Positions 58,188 to 64,000 of a stretch of DNA of 64,000 nt are shown here, piece by piece. A model generated the notes under the pieces. It was not told the origin of the DNA. It searched no databases and worked only from the letters and a program-made list of their open reading frames with translations. Within the stretch, counting starts at the first letter, position 1. Every line of letters starts with the position of its first letter. The position numbers were made by a program, and so were the translations under genes. The stretch comes from Pegoplata infirma (taxonomy: Eukaryota > Arthropoda > Insecta > Diptera > Anthomyiidae): assembly GCA_963921195.1 (NCBI GenBank), contig OY992536.1:228568023-228632022 (forward strand), written 5' to 3'.

Positions 58188-58725
58188 AATCGGATTACTA
58201 GTTAAAAAGTTAGAGCACGTTAAACGTCATGTATTTTTCTGACTTTTGCTAAAAAAGTCGAACTTTGACCCGCGATAATTTGAAAACTACAGCAAATTTT
58301 GAAAATCCAAAAATGCAACATATCTCATATAAACGTGAATATCTATGAGCCAAATTCTCAGTGGCGTCCAAAGGCATGTTTCCGAACAGTGGGGCGAAAG
58401 TTTTTGGAATTACCCTATTATATTATTAAGGTGTGCTAAATTTTGGTCAAATGGCCTTTTTTAAATTTTCGTTTTTTTTTTGGTATTAGTAGATCATACG
58501 GATTATCCAATATGCTTCCTTAACCCACATCTCTATCAATTCATGTTGTACGTTAATGTTAAACATGATTTCCTGTAAAATATCATTACAACAAATGTGA
58601 ATACTTCGCTCATATGAATGTTATACAATAGAGTGACTCATTTTGAGTTTGAACATAATTATCCTTCTACAAAACTTTCCCAATTTTTTGTGTGTAGAAC
58701 TATCAGAACACTTTTTACCGAAATG
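58188..58725. other. Non-coding stretch
   Basis: Nothing recognised. Confidence 0.45.
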
Positions 58726-59600
58726 TAGCCACGTTACAGCTGATTGTGGAAAAATGTATGAACAAATTTTGCAAGGTCATCTTTAGTCGGCAACCAGCGG
58801 TCACAGTTAAAAAGTAAATCGTATTTCGACCAAAATTTATGTCCGTATTTTTTAATTAAATCCGGCTCAAAAACTCGGAAATTTGGCGTACTTTATTGGA
58901 AAAATATTACTAAAATTCCAAAACCACGATTTTGATCCACAGATGCTGATTTTTTAAAATTATTTTTATTTATTTTTTTATATAAATTGGTCTCAAAAGT
59001 TGGAAAATATTAGGTGTGTTATCTAAAAAATATTAAAAAAATATACAAACACGATTTTGTTCTAAAAATGAGAATCAAAATCTGTGGACCAAAATCCGCT
59101 TTTTTGGATCAAAATCATGTTATCATATTTTTTTATACTTTTTAGATAACACAATTAACTTTTTCCAACTTTTGTTATCTAAAAAATAATAAAAAAAAAT
59201 ATAAAAACACGATTTTGGTCTGAAAATGCTGGTCAAAATCTCTGGACCAAAATCGCAGATCAGCATTTTTGGATCAAAATCGCGTTATCATTTTTTTTTT
59301 ATACTTTTTAGATAACACACTTAACATTTTTCCATTTTCGACACGAATTTGGATAAAAAAAATATTTTTGTGTTTAAATATCAGCATCTGTGGACCAAAA
59401 TCGGGGTTTTGGATATTTTTTAAATACTTTTGCAATAAAGTATGCAAAATTTCCGAATTTTTAAGCCGAATTTGGTCAAAAAATTCAGACATTTTGGTCG
59501 AAATACGTAATTTTTCAACTTTGACCGCTGGTTGCCGACTGAAGATGAACTTGCGAAATTTTTTCATAAATTTTTCCACAATCAGCTCTAACGTCGCTAT
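58726..59600. repeat. 875-bp foldback
   Basis: Arms TAGCCACGTTACAGCTGATT and AATCAGCTCTAACGTCGCTA; inner matches GGCAACCAGCGGTCA, GTATTTCGACCAAAAT, ATTTGGCGTACTTTATTG. The core repeats GATTTTGGTCCACAGATGCT-like blocks in both orientations. The 126- and 101-codon frames here are shadows of the repeat. Confidence 0.85.
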
Positions 59601-59881
59601 CGTTTGGCAGGTATTTTTCCCCCTTTATTTATTCCTCGAGCGAACATAGGGACTATAGCAGTAAGATTACGATCGCACAGTGGTTTATTATCAATTTTTT
59701 TTTTTATATAATTTGGCCATTCAGTAAGTACTAGACCGTTTGTAGTGAAATTTTTGCCGGTTAAGGCTAACGTAATTTCCATTAAAAATGCCATGGAAGC
59801 CCCCTTAAGAAGTTAAGATAGGGAATAGGTTTGTTCAGAACAAATGCCTGTGAATTTTGTACTTTTGCCCAAAACATTAAA
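59601..59881. other. Non-coding stretch
   Basis: Nothing recognised. Confidence 0.45.
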
Positions 59882-62018
59882 TCTGTGGCCGTATGAAAAA
59901 ACTAGTTAACTCCATTATTTGAAAACAGGAGAAAAACACACTTTAAGTTTTTAACATATTTCACTAATTATTTTTTATGAATTTATGTTATTCTGCATGC
60001 ACATTAGACAAAACATAATTTTTAATAATATTAAAGATTTCTGGTTCCATTGAACTCATTTTTGGACACTAAATCCGAAAATCGATGTCAGTTAACTTGT
60101 TTTTTCGAAAAATGGAGTTAACTAGTTTTTCCAAAAAAAATATTTTTTTTCAATTAATTCTTATATATTATGAAATTACGGCAACTTTAGTAATCATATG
60201 TGGAAAAATATTAACTTTTTGACTCATAAACCCATTTTTTACGAAAAAAATGGAGTTAACTAGTTTTTTCGAAAAAAATTTTTTTCTTTTATTCGTATGT
60301 ATCTCGAAAATAAGCCGAGTTTTTGTATGTTTTTATACATAAACTTCCCAGCAAATCTTTTGTAATGAGTGTTGATTATGTCACACATTACCAGGTAATG
60401 TATATCCCTTATTTGTAGCATTATTTTAGTATTTCTTACCAAACATTTGTTCAACAACATATTATTTCAAGGTGAAAAATTGTATTTCATATTTATTATT
60501 TCTGGTTACATTATATATTACACAGGTTGACAAAATTTGAACTTTTTCAATTTGCCTGACCTTTGGCAACTGATTTATATGGAGTTTGGTGTGCTGATTC
60601 CGAATCCGTTATCCAATTTTTTCCATCAGCTCACGTTCGCGAGCAAATCGCTATTAAAGAGTCCAAAAAGTGCGTGTTTTACCAACTTTGCTTGGCTATA
60701 ATTTCCAAAACTAATTTTAGAGCCTCAGTTTTAAACGTGAACTTTACTATATTGGATGCGAGGATTTCAAAACTGGTATTAGCTTTTTTTCTGACAGCTT
60801 TAGTTTTGGAGTTATTAAAAAGGGCATAAGTATTAGAGAAAATTAAAGCGGTCATAAATTTAAAATTTTATTTTAGCGATATCTCAAAAACTAAATATGA
60901 CTAAGCAAAAGGAAGAGCATTTTTGGAACCAGCATATCCAACATATCTTAAATCGTCATTCACTTTTTGGATGTAAGGCTAGTGTTGGTAAATATGGACT
61001 CACAAACATGGCAAAAATAGCCTATTTTCAAAGTTTCCTTAGGCTATATCTCGAAAACTAGAGCTGACCCAAAAAAACGATAGCCAGATATGAAATCAGC
61101 GTACCCCAATTACCCAAGACTAGCTATTAGAACCCGGGCAAAAAAAAGTGTTGCCCTGTGTTATTTTAAAATTTTAAATTATGCATTATAATAACATAAT
61201 AACATAAAAAATAAATATTTTATACAAAAATGCATTAGTTTAAACTAGAGATGAGCTCACGACAGGAATTTTCGAATCACGCACACTCACGGGCATATTC
61301 GTTCTACTCACACACGCTTGCAATCACGTGAGTAAATTTAATAACGATACTTATTCACTGCTTGTAACATGTTATCGTATGCTATATTATTTTTTTTCTC
61401 GTAGCCTTAAAAATATCATGTATTTGATACCTTTTGCTTCTAGTATGCTTTCTTATAAACTTGATAATTTACTTTATACCTGACTCATAATTTGCATGCA
61501 TTACTGGGATGGTGTAAAGTAAGTTATCCTATATATAAGTTATTAATAACTTAAAAACTATTTCTTTAAGATATTTTGGGTGTTTGGCAGTCGTATTCTA
61601 TGAACTAAGATCTGCAAAAAAAAATTCTATGCATTTTTTATATGCAATCTATGAATTCTCGGTAGTTAAAATTTTTAGGTTCAAAATTTGGACTCAAAGG
61701 AGTCGTGACTCAAACTTGTTCTTTCAGCTTTTTCTCCCATAGTTTTCGAAAGAACATCGTTTTAAACTTTTAATTTTTTTGTTTTTTAAGAAACTATGGA
61801 GTTGTCTTGTTTTTTCGAAAAATGCATGGAGTTATCTAGTTTTTACATAAAACTTGGTGTTTTTCATTATTTTGTTTTCCAAATAACTTGTTAATGAGAA
61901 CATATATCAAAATTTCGATCTGACAGAGTGATAGTAAATCGAATGCACTTTCTATTTTTGGTGTTATCTCAATTTTCGCAAAAAGTGGAGTTAACTAGTT
62001 TTTTCGTACGGCCACAGA
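59882..62018 (-). mobile_element. 2137-bp TIR element, copy 2 (inverted)
   Basis: Same length as copy 1 and nearly identical to it in reverse complement. The 88-codon frame (60563-60829) is identical in protein to its partner, and the 66-codon frame (60260-60460) differs at one residue. Flanks are ...ATTAAA on the left and TATATAAAAA on the right. Confidence 0.85.
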
Positions 62019-63462
62019 TATATAAAAATGGATGTGTGTATGTATGTGGGTATGTATGTATGTATGTATGTATGTATGTATGTTCCGTATGGACTCGAAA
62101 ACGGCTGGACCGATCTTCATGAAATTTTCAGGGAATATTCAGAATAGCTTGGTGAGTAACACTGTCAAGTCGGATTTTTGATTTTCTGTCTGTGGGCGGA
62201 GGGGCGTGGCAAAATCGAATTTTTACATTGCACCACTAATGACAATTATATATAAAAAACGGATGGACCGATTTTGATGAAATTTTAACCAAAGATAGTA
62301 CTAACCGAGTACTAACTATATGCCAAATAAGAGCGTGATCGGACAAATAGGCGTAAAATGCCATGCTTTTTTTCCTGTGGGCGGAGGGGTGGTAAAAATC
62401 GAATTTTTACATTGCACAACTAATGACATCTATATACAAAAAACGGACGGATCGATTTTGATGAAATTAAAACCAACGATAGTACTAACCAAGCACTAAC
62501 TATGTGCCAAATTAGAGCGTGATCTGGAAAATGGGCGTAAAATGCCATGCCTCTTTGTATTGAATTGAATGTTATTTCTGCACGCTCCGCAATAACACAA
62601 AAACTGTTGAATAGATTTTAATTAAATTTTCAGCACTGATAGTGTTAACCAAGTGCGGAACTATAGGCCATGTTATACTACGATTGGAAAAAGGGGCGTA
62701 AAATGCCACGCCCCTTTGTGCTATACTGGACGTTGTCTGCCTGTTTCGCAATCACGCAAAAACAGCTGAACCGATTCTCTTGACACTTTCACTACATACA
62801 GTGCTAACCAAGTGCATATGTAGGCCATATAAGATCGTTATTGGAAAAAGGGATCAAAATTGCAACGCCCTTTGTACTATACTGACCACGATTGTACAAA
62901 GAGGCGTAAATTGCTACACCCCTTTGTTTTCTACTGAACGTTCTATCTGCCTGTTTTGAAATCACGCAAAAACGGATAAGCCGAATCTGTCACTATTGAT
63001 TGAACTAACCGAGCGGGAACTGTAGGTCATATGTAGAGCGCGATTCGTCAAAAGGGTATAAAATATCACTCCCGTTTTTCATTAATAATAAGTTATTTCT
63101 TCCTATTTCGCAATCACACAAAAACGGCAAAACTGATGTCAATGAAATTTGCAGCACAGATAGTACTAATCGAAGCATGGAACTTTATTTAGACTATCAC
63201 GATTCGATAAAAATGCGTTAAATGACACGCCTCTTTGTACTATACTTAACGTTATGTCTGTCTGTTTCGAAATCACGCTAAACGGCTGAACCGATTTTGT
63301 TGAGATTTCTCTATAGATAGTGCTAACCGAGGGTGGAACCAGAGGTTACTAGCTGGACCCGGACCCGTGCTTTAATTTTGTCCGACACTATATTTAAATT
63401 AAGATGCAATATAAAACAGTTTTTTTTTCTTAGGGCCAGCAACGCGGACCGGGTATAGCTAG
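62019..63462 (+). mobile_element. Helitron-like non-autonomous repeat
   Basis: Opens TATATAAAAATGGATGTGTG, then a (TATG)n run and ACTCGAAAACGGCTGGACCG, a layout seen at the 5' ends of insect Helitrons. It ends CGGACCGGGTATAGCTAG before T, fitting the CTRR/T rule with a small CGGACCG hairpin. The interior is about eight diverged units of ~150-210 bp, each with AAAACGGCTGAACCGATTTT, AGTGCTAACCAAGTGC and GGCGTAAAATGCCACGCC blocks. The initial TC is absent here; it may now lie at 39.32 kb. Confidence 0.55.
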
Positions 63463-64000
63463 TCTGAAATATAAATGGAAGTGTTTGAAATATAATTTGA
63501 AATTTTCGAAATATAATTGGAAATTTTTTAAATGTTATTGGATCTCTTAGGCGATATTTCTTCCAAAGGCTTGCAGGGAGTCAACTGATTTTCAGAATTA
63601 GTCAATTGTATTTAAGATTTTCAAATTGTATTCAGAAATAGTCAATTGTATTTCAGATGTTGTAATTTGTATTTCAGAAATAGTCAAATGTTCTTCATCT
63701 TTATTCCGCTTAAATAGCTCTAAAAAGATACATGAATTTACTGCATCTTTTCAGCGGTTTTTTCAGCGCTCTAAAGAGATGTGAATTCAGAGCATCTTAA
63801 GAGCGTTTTTTCGGTGTATCCAACTAGCGCTCTAAAGTGTGACATCGCCGTAGGGAATCATGCATGAATTCAGCAGTTTTGGATGCGCTCCTTCACTCAA
63901 GTTTCCTTTCCAAAAGCTGCTGCCAGTTGAGCAAAATTTCTGCTGGGATGTGACCGCGCTATAATCAGTCAAAGTTTCGAGTTTTGAGCAAAACCCACAT
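63463..64000. repeat. Minisatellite and GCGCTC segment at right edge
   Basis: 63463-63700 holds CTGAAATATAAATGGAA and AGTCAATTGTATTTCAGA units of the 21-bp family. 63700-63950 is the inverted counterpart of 41570-41830, with CAGCGCTCTAAAGAGATG. No gene. Confidence 0.65.

Noticed and set aside
59269..59649. 126-codon ORF and its antisense 101-codon partner
   Set aside because: Both lie in a foldback with repeated GATTTTGGTCC blocks; low complexity, no family resemblance.

Overview
This window looks like nuclear DNA of a higher (calyptrate-like) fly. It is very AT-rich, carries a full-length insect errantivirus-type (gypsy-group) provirus, a LOA-like LINE with an RNase H domain, Tc1 and mariner remnants, and many short TIR elements with TA, TTA/TAA or 8-bp target duplications. 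I found no host protein gene, functional tRNA gene, rRNA gene or CRISPR array in 64 kb. The organism call is inference; the rest is read from the sequence unless marked otherwise.

Layout. 1-1996 is a 2-kb foldback element made of two long inverted arms. 4535-14122 is an older TIR element split by a young 8.98-kb errantivirus (4941-13920): 736-bp LTRs differing at one base, CGTG target duplication, tRNA-Ser-type primer site, gag, pol and env. Its pol is broken by a 644-bp MITE. 15-32 kb is a mosaic of MITEs nested in one another: a CACTCAAAA...TTTTGAGTG family with TA duplications, Harbinger-like MITEs with TTA/TAA duplications, foldbacks, a 21-bp minisatellite hairpin, a mariner fragment and several tRNA-like segments. 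33.3-36.7 kb is a decayed, 5'-truncated LINE. 37178-39314 and 59882-62018 are two copies, both 2137 bp and in opposite orientation, of one TIR element. 62.02-63.46 kb is a Helitron-like repeat.

The most striking feature is a set of nested elements at 45228-55878. An outer hAT-like element (8-bp duplication GAATTTAA) holds a CACAG...CTGTG inverted repeat, which holds a 9465-bp hAT-like foldback (45722-55186, 8-bp duplication ATTGACAC). That giant foldback has no transposase. It is a palindrome of satellite arrays: GTGCC-rich minisatellite, then a 20-bp AGTACTTTTT array, then 177-bp satellite units, mirrored about ~50.9 kb. A dead Tc1 element lies in its left arm and a MITE in its right arm.

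The flanks of the two 2137-bp copies suggest that the ~20.6 kb between them has been inverted: the missing 5' tip of the Helitron-like repeat appears at the far copy in reverse complement. The coding elements are independent genomic parasites; within the provirus gag, pol and env form the usual set, and no other genes here appear to work together.
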